Shown: piece after piece, positions 39,879-48,501 of the stretch
How positions within the stretch are numbered: position 1 is the stretch's first letter
Layout: each line of letters starts with the position of its first letter
Origin: DASRBO01 sp035653595
GTDB lineage: Bacteria > Actinomycetota > Acidimicrobiia > Acidimicrobiales > JAJPHE01
Assembly (NCBI GenBank): GCA_035653595.1
Contig: DASRBO010000107.1
Location: forward strand, 38,551-102,550
Direction: 5' to 3'
Length of the DNA stretch: 64,000 bases
Translations under genes and position numbers: made by a program
Notes under the pieces: model-generated
Databases searched by the model: none
Told to the model about the DNA's origin: nothing
Seen by the model: only the letters and a program-made list of their open reading frames with translations

Positions 39879-42800
39879 TCAAGGCCGGCGGTTGCGGCGG
39901 GGCCGGCTGGCCAGGATCATCAGCCCGCCGAAGGCGGCGGAGATCAGGCCGCCCAGCACGCTCCAGCCGATGTTGGCCCCGGTGAAGGGCAGCTTGGGCG
40001 CCGGGGTCGGCGTCGGGCCGGGGGCGGGGGTCACCACGGTCCCGAGCACGCAGGTCACCTTGACGGTGGCCGACGAGCTGCGGTCGGGGCTGATTCCGGC
40101 TGCATGGACGGTGGCCGTGTTGTTCACCGCGCCGCAGGTGGACGGGGTGGTGGGGGAGGTGATGTGGACCGACCACGTGGACCCCACGGCCAGGCTGGCC
40201 GGGCCGCACAGCAGCACGTTGTCGGCGATGGAGCACAGCGGGCCCACGGCGGGCTGGCGGTCGATGGTCCAGGACAGGCCGGCGTTGGTCGGCAGCGAGT
40301 CGTCGATCGACGCCAGGGTCGCCGCCGTGCCGCCGTTGGTCAGGCTGATGGTGAACCCGACCGGGGTGCCCGCCGCCACCGTGGAGGCGTCTGGGGTCTT
40401 GGTGATCTGCGGGTCAGGGCTGAGGGTCACACCCAGCACGCAGGTCACCCCGGTCGTGGCCGTCGCCTGGGCCGGGCTGGCGTTGCTGGCGGCGGCGGTG
40501 GCCGTGTTCACGATGCTGCCCGAGGTGCAGGTGGACCCGGTGGTGACCGACACCACGTGGACGTGGTAGCTGGCGCCGGCGGCCAGGTCGGCCGGACCGC
40601 AGGTCAGCAGGGTGGCGCTGATCGTGCAGCTGGGGCCGTTGGTCTCGGTCGGGTCGATGGTCCAGGACAGGCCGGGGTTTACCGGCAGCGGATCGCTGAG
40701 CCGGACCGAGCTGGCCGTGGCCGTGCCGGTGTTGGACACCGTGACGGTGAACCCGACGTTGCCGCCCTGGGCGACGACCGGGGCATCAGCGGTCTTGGCC
40801 ACCTGCAGGGTCGGGCTGCCGGTTGGCGCCGGCGGAGTCGGGGGAGGCGGGGGAGGGCCGCCACCACCGGTCTGCTGGGTGTTGGTGTAGCTGCACACCC
40901 CGGTCTCGCCGGCGGCCAGCGTCACCGTGGCGGCGGCGCCGGCGATCACCGGCCTGGCCGCCGTTCCGGTGCAGGTGAGGCCGGTGAGGTTCCACCCGGC
41001 GGTGGGGGACTCGGTCACGGTGTAGGCGCCCGGGGCCAGGTTGGCCAGCACCTGCGAGTTGCTGCCGGCCACCCCGCTCAGGTTGAAGCTGGGGGTGTTG
41101 GCCACCGTGCTGGTGAAGGCGAAGGTCTGGCTGCTGCCGGCGGGGACGGTCGTCTTGTTGACGATGAGGGTGGCCGCCTGGGTGTTGGTCAGGGTGCAGA
41201 CCACGGACTCACCCGGTCCGACCGGCACCTTGACCCCGCTGGCGGTCGCCGTGGCGGCCGAGGCGTTGCCGGTGCAGACGGCGTTGGTAAGGGACCAGTT
41301 GGCCACCGGCTGCTCGGCGACGGTGTAGGTGCCGTTGGCGGGCAGGTTGGTGAAGGTGGCGCTCCCGCCGTTGCCGGCCAGGGTGGCCGGGCTGCCGGCC
41401 AGCGCGTTACCGGCCGGGTCCGACACGTCCATCGCGAAGTTGGTCGCCGAGGTCGGCACCGTGTCCTTGACCACCTTGAGGCTGCCCTGCTGGGTGTTGG
41501 TGTAGGTGCACACGGCGTTCTCACCGGCGGCCAGGGTCAGGTCGACCGTGGTGGAGCCGGTGTAGGTGGGAGCGGCCGCCGTGCCCGAGCAGACCAGGTT
41601 GGTGGCGTCCCAGCCGGCGGTGGCCGCCTCGGTGATCGAGTAGGCGCCCGGGGCCAGGCCGCTGAGCAGGGTGGAGTTGTTCGGTGCCTTGCCGGTCAGA
41701 TGGAACGGGGCGCCTCCGGACCAGGTGTAGCCGAAGGTCTGGCTGCTGCCCGCCGGTGCGGTGGTCTTGTCGACCGTGATGCTCGCCTGCTTGGTGTTGG
41801 TGAAGGTGCAGGTGGCGCTGTCATTGGGCGAGCCCAGAGTCACCGAGGCGGCTCCCGCTCCGGTCCCGGTGGCCGTGCCGGTGCCCGTGATGGTGCAGGA
41901 GGGAGTGCCCTGGGTCCAGCCGGCGAAGGCCCCCTCGGTGAAGGTGTAGGTGCCGGCGCCCAGGCCGGTGAAGGTCTTGCTCTGGGGAGCGGCGATGGTG
42001 CCGGGGTCCTCCAGGGTGAAGGGGCCGCCCATGGTGCTGGCCGTGGGGGTCACCTCCTGGGGGGTGAAGATGAATGGGGTGCTGTCGGCCGGGTTGGCGT
42101 CCTTGACGATGGTGATCGAGCCGGCGGCCGGGGTCACCACGACGGGCTCATCGGCGCACCCGGTCGTCTTGTTGGTGTTCTTGCCGTCGGTGCTCGTGTA
42201 CTGGGCCACGAAGTAGTAGGTGCCTGCGGTGGCGGGGGCGAAGGCAGGCGACGGAGAGTTGTAGTCGCCGGAGGCGTCGGCCGCCTGGGTGCCCCAGGCT
42301 CCGGGGGTCACGTCGGTGCCGCAGGCGTTGTCCGAGTAGATCTTGAAGCCGATGGTGCCGGTCGACGCCCCCGCCGAGATGGTCAGGTGGGCCACGTCGC
42401 TCATGGTCGAGGTGCCGCCCCCGAGCTGGAAGTCGGCCGACTGGGTGGTGGTGAGCTGGGTGTTGAAGGCCGCCGGCGTGTCGGTCATGGTGAACACCGA
42501 GGTCGGGCCGGGGCTCGGCGGGACGGTGATCTGCACCGCGTTGGGATTCAGGTTGTAGCCCGCCGGGGCGGCCGTCTCCTTCACCCAGCAGGTAGAGCCT
42601 GCCGCGCCGTTGAACGAGATCGAGGAGACGCCTGAGACTGTGCCCTCCGGCGGAGCGCCGCTACCCGGGGTGGGGAAGGGGGCCGTCGGGGTCGGGGTGA
42701 CGATGATCGGCTGGGCCGTGGGATTCACCGAGGAGTTGACGCAGTTGTAGATCTGGAAGGTTCCCCCGGTGAGAGCGTTGCCGGCGTTGTCCTTCTTCTG

Positions 42801-43370
42801 GAACTCGGCGGCTCCACCGATGGTGAAGCAGGCCGGGCCGGCTTTACGGTTGCTGGCCTGGGCCTTGGTGGGGCTGGACGTCGTCTTGGCGACGTTGCAG
42901 ATCTGGGTCCCAGCGGGCAGGGCGCTCGGGATGTTGAAGCTGAAGTCCAGGTTGAACGCCCCGGTCCCGCCGTTGTCCACGAAGCCGAAGGTGGCCTCGT
43001 CGAGGACCGTGAAGTTCTTGAGGTCGGTCGCACCAGCAGGCCCGATGAGGGCGCAGTCCCCGACCGTGAAGGTGCCGCCCACGGCGTTGGGGTCGGCAGG
43101 GAAGGTGATCTGGTAGTTCGCCGTGCCAGGCGAGCTCAGCGTCCCGCCGGTCAGGGTCTTGTCGGTGTTGGCGGACCCCGCCGTCGGGATGATGCCGTTG
43201 CAGTCGGGTCCACCTGCGGTGACTGACACCCCGCCTTGACCGGAGCCGAAGCCTGTGGTGGTCGCCGATGCCGGCGCGAACCAACCGGCCAGGCCGGTCA
43301 CTGCCGTTATCGCGAGCCCCAAGACGCTCAGCAGGGCTCCGGTCTTACGAAGGGTTCGCCTGGTCTGCAT
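39879..43370 (-). CDS. LPFTG-anchored surface protein with prealbumin-like and DUF11 domains
   Basis: A 1163-residue wall-anchored protein. A signal peptide (1-36, cleavage after APASA) leads to a beta-rich head (about 37-290), several SpaA/Cna-B-like repeats (VTESPTAGWNLTGLTCTG and CTYTNTQQ endings), a Pro-rich linker, and two DUF11 domains (VGFTVTVSNTGTATASSVRL). The C-terminus is a class-typical sorting signal: LPFTG near 1127-1131, a hydrophobic stretch and RPRRNRRP. Sortase would cleave after Thr and link it to the wall; no sortase is in the window. ATG 43370 has GGAGAG 4 bases upstream. A role as adhesin is inferred from the domains. Confidence 0.88.
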   Translation of the reverse strand: MQTRRTLRKTGALLSVLGLAITAVTGLAGWFAPASATTTGFGSGQGGVSVTAGGPDCNGIIPTAGSANTDKTLTGGTLSSPGTANYQITFPADPNAVGGTFTVGDCALIGPAGATDLKNFTVLDEATFGFVDNGGTGAFNLDFSFNIPSALPAGTQICNVAKTTSSPTKAQASNRKAGPACFTIGGAAEFQKKDNAGNALTGGTFQIYNCVNSSVNPTAQPIIVTPTPTAPFPTPGSGAPPEGTVSGVSSISFNGAAGSTCWVKETAAPAGYNLNPNAVQITVPPSPGPTSVFTMTDTPAAFNTQLTTTQSADFQLGGGTSTMSDVAHLTISAGASTGTIGFKIYSDNACGTDVTPGAWGTQAADASGDYNSPSPAFAPATAGTYYFVAQYTSTDGKNTNKTTGCADEPVVVTPAAGSITIVKDANPADSTPFIFTPQEVTPTASTMGGPFTLEDPGTIAAPQSKTFTGLGAGTYTFTEGAFAGWTQGTPSCTITGTGTATGTGAGAASVTLGSPNDSATCTFTNTKQASITVDKTTAPAGSSQTFGYTWSGGAPFHLTGKAPNNSTLLSGLAPGAYSITEAATAGWDATNLVCSGTAAAPTYTGSTTVDLTLAAGENAVCTYTNTQQGSLKVVKDTVPTSATNFAMDVSDPAGNALAGSPATLAGNGGSATFTNLPANGTYTVAEQPVANWSLTNAVCTGNASAATATASGVKVPVGPGESVVCTLTNTQAATLIVNKTTVPAGSSQTFAFTSTVANTPSFNLSGVAGSNSQVLANLAPGAYTVTESPTAGWNLTGLTCTGTAARPVIAGAAATVTLAAGETGVCSYTNTQQTGGGGPPPPPPTPPAPTGSPTLQVAKTADAPVVAQGGNVGFTVTVSNTGTATASSVRLSDPLPVNPGLSWTIDPTETNGPSCTISATLLTCGPADLAAGASYHVHVVSVTTGSTCTSGSIVNTATAAASNASPAQATATTGVTCVLGVTLSPDPQITKTPDASTVAAGTPVGFTISLTNGGTAATLASIDDSLPTNAGLSWTIDRQPAVGPLCSIADNVLLCGPASLAVGSTWSVHITSPTTPSTCGAVNNTATVHAAGISPDRSSSATVKVTCVLGTVVTPAPGPTPTPAPKLPFTGANIGWSVLGGLISAAFGGLMILASRPRRNRRP

Positions 43371-44109
43371 TTCTCTCCATCCCCGTCTCCGCCAGCTAGG
43401 CGGTGCGTACATCACGAAGTCGACTCGTGAGCCGACTGTGACAGGGGGTCGACCGAGAAAGCACGCCTGACACCCCAATGTTGGGGGGGAGTTGATCGCC
43501 TAAACCCGGCTAATCGGACAGAGCGGACTTACGGGTCGGGGCCGTGGCTGCGGACGTTGAGAAACGTCCGCTCGCGCCCTGCCAAGGGCGCCGGCGCCAG
43601 GGATGGCGAGCCTCACGCCGGGCTAAGGCGAGGCCAAATCGTTGCGCGCGGTCCGTATCTTGCCGAACCCGGTGGGCGTTGGGTCGTTGTTGGGCTCACC
43701 ACCCTGGTCCGTTGATATCGGATGTCGATACTCGTCCCTGCCGAGATCAAACGACTCGGCGGAACCGGAGCCTTCGAGGTGGGGGAATGCATCGAGTCTT
43801 CACCGACAATCATTGGAGCGAGGCAGTGAGCGTCCACCTTCATGCTCCGCATTCAACTGCTAAGGCGGTCTTGGGCACTCCCTTCGACCGTCACCCCTCA
43901 GCTGCACCTGCCGGTGAGCCCACTGAGGGGAGCCCTGGCGGCGGCGAACCCGCCGTCGTCTCAGTAATGGGGAACCCCCAGTGGTTCCTGGAGCAGGACG
44001 GTGCGTTGAACCTTGGGCCGTGCTTGGTCGCCGGGTCCTTGGGGAGCGAGTGGCGAACCCGACGTCCTAGTCGAGTAACCAACCAACTCCCAAGGAGCGA
44101 ACCAAGACT
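43371..44109 (+). other. Long intergenic region with a probable structured leader of the secreted-protein operon
   Basis: About 740 bases without a convincing gene; the open frames here lack family features. CCACTGAGGGG at 43920-43930 can pair with CCCCCAGTGG at 43975-43984 with one bulged base, enclosing GGCGG-CGAAC-CCGCC. GGGGAACC at 43970-43977 recalls a piece of the ydaO-type (c-di-AMP) riboswitch found before actinobacterial cell-wall genes, but I could not find its other conserved parts. The first 60 bases must also hold the adhesin promoter on the minus strand. A leader RNA of the operon at 44110 is plausible, not shown. Confidence 0.45.
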
Positions 44110-44604
44110 ATGAGCAGATTCCGCGACCTCAGCTTCACCAAGAAGGCGGCGCTTCTCGCCGCTGGGCCGGCCGCTGGCGCACTGGCCTATGCCGGCATCG
44201 CCCTCGCGTCGCCTAGCACTGTAAGCAGCACGCAGATTGGGTCTGGCAACGCCAGCGCTGTAACCCACTGCAATGTGTCGGAAACGTATACGACCGCTTG
44301 GAAGACGCAGAATAGCTTCAAGCTGGCCGCCGCCGACTCGGCCAATGACAACCCGGCTGGCTATTACGTCACAGACGTGACGACGACGCCCGCCGGCGGC
44401 AGCGACAACGGGCTGACGGAATGCGCCGGCCTCACCTATCACGTGACAGTGACTGGTGCGGATCCGGCTGACGCCGCCCTCGAGGAAGTCACCAACACCT
44501 TCGCCAATGCGGGCGCGGGTGGGGCCGTGGCTGTCACCGACCACCTGGCGACCCCCCTAAGCCCGGCCAGCGTCTACAACGTCTACGCCGTGGTGCAGGG
44601 CTGA
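44110..44604 (+). CDS. Small secreted beta-rich protein (operon gene 1)
   Basis: A 164-residue protein. KKAALLAAGPAAGALAYAGIA forms a signal peptide with cleavage near residue 33. The mature part is rich in Thr, Ala, Asn and short beta-strand patterns, with two Cys residues (CNVSETYTT and LTECAGLTYHVTV) that could form a disulfide. The layout of a Cys-containing strand near the start and a second Cys before a hydrophobic strand is shared with the next three proteins. I do not recognise the family. ATG 44110 has AAGGAG 12 bases upstream. A perfect 16-bp hairpin follows the gene. Confidence 0.7.
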   Translation: MSRFRDLSFTKKAALLAAGPAAGALAYAGIALASPSTVSSTQIGSGNASAVTHCNVSETYTTAWKTQNSFKLAAADSANDNPAGYYVTDVTTTPAGGSDNGLTECAGLTYHVTVTGADPADAALEEVTNTFANAGAGGAVAVTDHLATPLSPASVYNVYAVVQG

Positions 44605-44618
44605 GCCACAAGTGCGCC

Positions 44619-44653
44619 GGAACGGCCGGGGCACATGGTGCCCCGGCCGTTCC
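44619..44653 (+). terminator. Perfect 16-bp hairpin between secreted-protein genes 1 and 2
   Basis: GGAACGGCCGGGGCAC at 44619-44634 pairs perfectly with GTGCCCCGGCCGTTCC at 44638-44653 around a 3-base loop. It starts 15 bases after the stop of gene 1 and 23 bases before ATG 44676. No T-run follows. It may partly terminate so that gene 1 is made in excess, or protect its mRNA 3' end. Confidence 0.75.
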
Positions 44654-44675
44654 CCTCTGAGAATTGGACTGATCA

Positions 44676-45083
44676 ATGATCAACCGAAGGTGGATCAAGC
44701 GGACGCTGGTCGCACTGTCACTCGCTGGTGCGGTGGCCGGTGGAGCGGTAGTCGCGGCATGGGCAGCCTCGGTTACGGTCTCCTCAGCCAGTCTGGGAGG
44801 TGGCACGGCCACGGTCGCAGCGTGTCAAACGACTGGGACCATCAGCGCCACCTATACCACCAGTGACACAGGAACCGGTTACAAAATCACCGGAGTCACC
44901 TTGACCGGGGTCGACGCTCAGCATTGCAGCGGCCAGACCATCTCGATAACTGTCGGTGACGGCGCCAACAGTCTTGGGACCGGGTCGACGACGGTGAACT
45001 CGGCTGCTTCCACCTACGCAATCCCGCTTGCCCCGACGCCGCTCGAAAGCGCCGTCTCCCAACTCGACATAGAAATCAAGTGA
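44676..45083 (+). CDS. Small secreted beta-rich protein (operon gene 2)
   Basis: A 135-residue protein with a clear signal peptide (MINRRWIKRTLVALSLAGAV, cleavage after WAA near residue 31). The mature part begins SVTVSSASLGGGTATVAACQ and contains a second Cys in DAQHCSGQTISITVGDG, ending QLDIEIK. The layout, with Cys near mature residue 20 and a second before a predicted strand, a central glycine-rich strand and a DIEIK/DIDIQ end, matches the product of gene 3, so the two are paralogues. No known family is recognised. The ATG follows the 16-bp hairpin. Confidence 0.72.
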   Translation: MINRRWIKRTLVALSLAGAVAGGAVVAAWAASVTVSSASLGGGTATVAACQTTGTISATYTTSDTGTGYKITGVTLTGVDAQHCSGQTISITVGDGANSLGTGSTTVNSAASTYAIPLAPTPLESAVSQLDIEIK

Positions 45084-45128
45084 GTCCCGCTCCCATCCTG
45101 GGCCGATGACACCTTCCGGAGGAATGAA

Positions 45129-45563
45129 ATGAAGCACAAGAAGGCAGTGGTAATTGGAGGCACGGTCGTGGCTGCGTCTCTGGCTGTCGGCATGGTCGGA
45201 TACGCCGCGAGCGTCAACGTGAGCCCAGCGACGGCCGGAGCTAAGCAGGCGCTCGTCTCGTCCTGCGTCGCGACGAGCGACTCGGTGGCTGTCACCTACG
45301 GGACGCCGACCGATGCCGGCGGCGGCTTCACTGTGAGCCAGCTGACTGTCTCCATGCCGACCACCGATGCGACAGCGTGCGCCGGCAGGACCATATACAT
45401 CGATCTGAGCACCGGCTCATCGGTGATCGCCAGCGGCTCGCAGGCCGTTAGTAGCGGCGGGACGGTGAGCGGAAACAACACTCAGTGGACCATCACCCTC
45501 TCGACCTTCGCTACGGGCAAGTCGATGGCAGACGTCGCCGACGTCGACATCGATATCCAGTAG
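45129..45563 (+). CDS. Small secreted beta-rich protein (operon gene 3), paralogue of gene 2
   Basis: A 144-residue protein with a signal peptide (KHKKAVVIGGTVVAASLAVG, cleavage near residue 26) followed by ASVNVSPATAGAKQALVSSC. TACAGRTIYIDLSTGSSVI parallels HCSGQTISITVGDG of gene 2, and the end VADVDIDIQ parallels QLDIEIK. ATG 45129 has GGAGG 4 bases upstream. Function unknown; a structural or assembly role at the surface is a guess from size, export and repetition. Confidence 0.72.
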   Translation: MKHKKAVVIGGTVVAASLAVGMVGYAASVNVSPATAGAKQALVSSCVATSDSVAVTYGTPTDAGGGFTVSQLTVSMPTTDATACAGRTIYIDLSTGSSVIASGSQAVSSGGTVSGNNTQWTITLSTFATGKSMADVADVDIDIQ

Positions 45564-45598
45564 GCGCGGACGACGAACAAAAGCCCGAAGGATCCTTG

Positions 45599-46771
45599 AT
45601 GCCGTTGTCGAGCAGGAGCTGGGTAGGCGGCGCCGCACGGATGCGGCGCCGCCTACGGCGCCGGCCCTTGTTCGCCTTGGCCATGACCGCGTCCCTCGTC
45701 ACTGGCACCCTGATTGGGGGCGTGGCCGGCGGACCGGAGGGACACAGTCTTGCGCCTGAAGTCAAGGGCATTGCTCTAGTGAACAGCACTTCCGACACCT
45801 GTGCCCTCAGCGGGGTCTCCGTGAGCTACCAGGCGAGTTACCGCTCCACGCCCGTACCTGGGTACTACGTTGCGTCCGCGACGGTGGAGGGCATCCCGGC
45901 GCCATGTGTCGGCGACGACGTGAGTCTGAGTGTTGCCAACTCCACAGGCCAGTCGATCGGCAGCGGAGGCCCGATCGGGATTGGGACGAGCACTGTGTCG
46001 GTACCCATCTCCAAAGTCGGACAGTACTATCCGACAGCCCATGACGTGACTAGCGTGACTGTGACGTTCACGAGTCTCATAGTCGCCTCCAATCTGGAGA
46101 TTACGAGCGGAACGAGGTATACCTGCTCGACTGGGCTCAAAATCAATGCGAACGTGACGGTCGATACGGGCGGCACGTTCGTGGGCAACGGCTGCATAGT
46201 GAACGGCAACATCACGTCGTCTGGGTCGGTCACGTTCGCCGGCGGCAAGCTATCGGGCAACCTCCAAGCATCGGCGGGGGACCTGGCGGTGAGCTCAGGA
46301 GCGGCCATCGGGGGCAACCTCCAGATCAGCGGCGGCGGGCCGATCTCTGCGGCGCAGTCGACGGTAGGCGGATTCCTACAGATTCAGGGCGTGGTCGGAT
46401 CGGTCACCGCAACCATCTGCGGCATGGCCGTGAAGGGCAACCTGACGGTCCAAAGCACGGCTGAGCCTCTTCAGTTGGGCGGCAGTCGGTCCTGCAATGG
46501 GAACACAATCGGGAACAACATGACGGTGCAGTCGAACTCAGGAGAGCTCACGCTCGGATCGGGTCTGGCATCGGCCTCAGGCCCCAGCAGCACCGGGAAT
46601 GGCGCGTCGGGCAACATTCAGGTCCAGTCGAACACGGGCAGCGCTAGCACGTTCGCCGGAAACTGGTCCGGAGGTAACTGCACCCTCTCCCAGGACGACC
46701 CTGTGATTGGCGTGCCCTCACCGACCAGCAACTTCGCCAAGAAGAACAACAAGTGCAAGGTCAGCGGATGA
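45599..46771 (+). CDS. Secreted bactofilin-like beta-helix protein (operon gene 4)
   Basis: A 390-residue exported protein. After a basic N-terminus and a hydrophobic signal (about 22-46), residues 60-170 form a domain like those of genes 2 and 3 (two Cys: TSDTCALSGVSVSYQ and PAPCVGDDVSLSV). Residues 175-350 are short repeats such as GNGCIVNGNITSSGSVTFAG, KLSGNLQASAGDLAVSSG and IGGNLQISGG, a pattern of turns like bactofilin or a right-handed beta-helix that could polymerise. The combination of an exported head and a bactofilin-like body is unusual. ATG 45599 has AAGGA 7 bases upstream. Its stop overlaps the next start (ATGA). Confidence 0.7.
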   Translation: MPLSSRSWVGGAARMRRRLRRRPLFALAMTASLVTGTLIGGVAGGPEGHSLAPEVKGIALVNSTSDTCALSGVSVSYQASYRSTPVPGYYVASATVEGIPAPCVGDDVSLSVANSTGQSIGSGGPIGIGTSTVSVPISKVGQYYPTAHDVTSVTVTFTSLIVASNLEITSGTRYTCSTGLKINANVTVDTGGTFVGNGCIVNGNITSSGSVTFAGGKLSGNLQASAGDLAVSSGAAIGGNLQISGGGPISAAQSTVGGFLQIQGVVGSVTATICGMAVKGNLTVQSTAEPLQLGGSRSCNGNTIGNNMTVQSNSGELTLGSGLASASGPSSTGNGASGNIQVQSNTGSASTFAGNWSGGNCTLSQDDPVIGVPSPTSNFAKKNNKCKVSG

Positions 46772-47229
46772 ACCGCCAAACTAGAAGCTCACCCGACGGG
46801 GTTGCGCCTCGTAAGCCGCGCTGGTGTCGTCCAGGAGTGAGCGCCCTTTGCGTAGCGACCACGTTGGTTGTCGCAGCGGCCGGCGCTGCGCTAGCCAATT
46901 CAGTGGGGGCCACGACCACCCAGACAGGTGCCGGGCAGAGCAAGGCTCCGACGTGTGGCTCGCTCGGTAGCGTCACCTATAGATGGACGGACACGGCGGA
47001 TAGCTCGGCCACTCCGCCTGTGGGCTCCACGACGGTCCACGAGTTGGCTATCGGCTCAATACCGAGCGGCTGCGTCGGTGGGACAATGTACCTGGAACTC
47101 CGATCAGGAGCTACCAGCGCATACACCGCCCATTCGGTAATTACGAGTACGACGATGACCTTCACGCCATCAAGCAGCGTGTCCATAAGTGGCGTGACGG
47201 CTGTTGATCTCGCGGTGGTGGGACCATGA
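46768..47229 (+). CDS. Small secreted beta-rich protein (operon gene 5)
   Basis: A 153-residue protein with a basic start, a signal helix (VSALCVATTLVVAAAGAALA, about 25-44) and a mature part with Cys in APTCGSLGSVTYRWTD and IPSGCVGGTMYLELRSG, the same two-Cys layout as genes 2 and 3, ending TAVDLAVVGP. ATG 46768 overlaps the stop of gene 4 by four bases, and its own stop overlaps the start of gene 6 in the same way, so the last three genes are translationally coupled. Confidence 0.7.
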   Translation: MNRQTRSSPDGVAPRKPRWCRPGVSALCVATTLVVAAAGAALANSVGATTTQTGAGQSKAPTCGSLGSVTYRWTDTADSSATPPVGSTTVHELAIGSIPSGCVGGTMYLELRSGATSAYTAHSVITSTTMTFTPSSSVSISGVTAVDLAVVGP

Positions 47230-47693
47230 AGCAGTGTCACGGGGAAGGACCCGGGCTGCTGCGCCCAATCGGCCTTGCCGTTCTCGCTGGCTTGGGGCTG
47301 GCCGTTCCTTGCATAGGACAGGGCGCAGGTGCAGCGTCACTGGGAAGTTTCACGATCCAGAATCAAGTGAGCTCAACGGGAGCGACTGTGACGCCGACCG
47401 TGCTCGCCAGCGCGAGTCCAGATCATTCCAAAAAGAGTTCCACTCAGAACGCGACAGTCGATACTGTCACGATCGCCGGGTCACACTTCGCAGCCAACTC
47501 AGGTCTCACCGCCACGGTCTCGGCCGGAAGGGTCACCACCGGGCCCTCCACGAGTACTGACAGCAGCGGGAACATTCCGTCTGCGACTACGTTTGTGATG
47601 AACAACCCCACGACCGCGCAGACGATCACGGTGACGGTCACGGATGCCAGCGGGAACTCCGGTCAGGCAACGTTCGCGGTGACCAATAACTGA
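47226..47693 (+). CDS. Small secreted beta-rich protein (operon gene 6)
   Basis: A 155-residue protein. A signal peptide (about 13-36) is followed by SLGSFTIQNQVSSTGATVTP and a domain with Ig-like strand patterns (DTVTIAGSHFAANSGLTATV, AQTITVTVTDASGNSGQATF). Unlike genes 2-5 it has no Cys pair in the mature part and looks like a single IPT/Ig-like domain. ATG 47226 overlaps the previous stop (ATGA). It is the last gene of the operon; no strong hairpin follows. Confidence 0.7.
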   Translation: MKQCHGEGPGLLRPIGLAVLAGLGLAVPCIGQGAGAASLGSFTIQNQVSSTGATVTPTVLASASPDHSKKSSTQNATVDTVTIAGSHFAANSGLTATVSAGRVTTGPSTSTDSSGNIPSATTFVMNNPTTAQTITVTVTDASGNSGQATFAVTNN

Positions 47694-47835
47694 TGAGACA
47701 CATGGAGTACAGCGACGGTGGCCACGCCATTTGGTGTTTCGAGCACACCCGTAAGACTGGCAGACGGGGGAAGGCGGTCCCGTGGCGAAGGGGGCGGAAT
47801 GGCAGCGTTGGGCGGCAACTGGAAGGGGCGGACTG

Positions 47836-48501
47836 ATGACGAAACGGCGGAGGTCGATTGTTCAAGGGTCCGTTGGCTGGCTGTCGAGCGACGGGGGCCT
47901 TCCTGTCGAGGCAGCACTCCTGGCCGTCCTTGCCATTACGACCGCTTTTGATGAGCTCTGGCCGGATCGCCCGGCGTTGATCGTCTTGGTAGTGGTGCCA
48001 CTGGTGTCGGCCGTGTTGCTACGGCCGCGAGCAACTGGTCTCATGTCGGTTCTCTGCACTGTCCTGGCCTTCGTGCTCCCCGGATCGCTCTACGAGTCGG
48101 GCACCATCCGCTACGTCCGCCTGGCGGGCGTCCTGGGGGTCTCGACCCTGGCCATTGCAGCCTCGGTCTGGCGCACCCAGCTGGTGCGGACCCAGTCGGA
48201 CCTGGCGGCACAGCAACGGGGCGCCGAGCGTGGTCGAAGAGATGCCCTCGAGCTGAACGACGCCGTTCTTCAGGAGCTCTTCACCGCCAGGACCTGGCTG
48301 GGGCTGGGCCACGAGGCCGAGGCCATCGAGTCCCTCGACAAGGCACTGGGCTCGACCAGGGGACTGGTGAGCGACCTGCTGGGCGAGGGGGCCGTACGGC
48401 CGGGGGAGCTCGTGCGCAGCCAGATCGACCTCAGAGGTGACCCCGCCAGCGCACAGCAAGGCTCCGAGGGCGGCGCACCGACGGCGGCCGCGGGAGCCTG
48501 A
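47836..48501 (+). CDS. Membrane protein with a kinase-type dimerisation helix but no ATPase domain
   Basis: A 221-residue protein. Three or four hydrophobic segments (about 25-110) are followed by a long helical part: ELNDAVLQELFTARTWLGLG then LDKALGSTRGLVSDLLGEG. This resembles the dimerisation helix of NarX-type kinases (HisKA_3), but the phospho-His is replaced by Asn and no HATPase domain follows, so it cannot be a kinase. ATG 47836 has GGAAGGGG upstream; GTG 47782 is an alternative. Its 3' end overlaps the convergent zinc-ribbon gene by 71 bases. It may bind or mask a true kinase (inference). Confidence 0.6.
   Translation: MTKRRRSIVQGSVGWLSSDGGLPVEAALLAVLAITTAFDELWPDRPALIVLVVVPLVSAVLLRPRATGLMSVLCTVLAFVLPGSLYESGTIRYVRLAGVLGVSTLAIAASVWRTQLVRTQSDLAAQQRGAERGRRDALELNDAVLQELFTARTWLGLGHEAEAIESLDKALGSTRGLVSDLLGEGAVRPGELVRSQIDLRGDPASAQQGSEGGAPTAAAGA

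Noticed and set aside
39765..42635. A 956-codon open frame on the plus strand
   Set aside because: It is antisense to the LPFTG surface protein, which has clear signal, repeats and sorting motif; the antisense product is low-complexity Gly/Arg/Val.
43891..44544. A 217-codon minus-strand frame over the first secreted-protein gene
   Set aside because: No family features; the plus-strand frame has a signal peptide and a good context.
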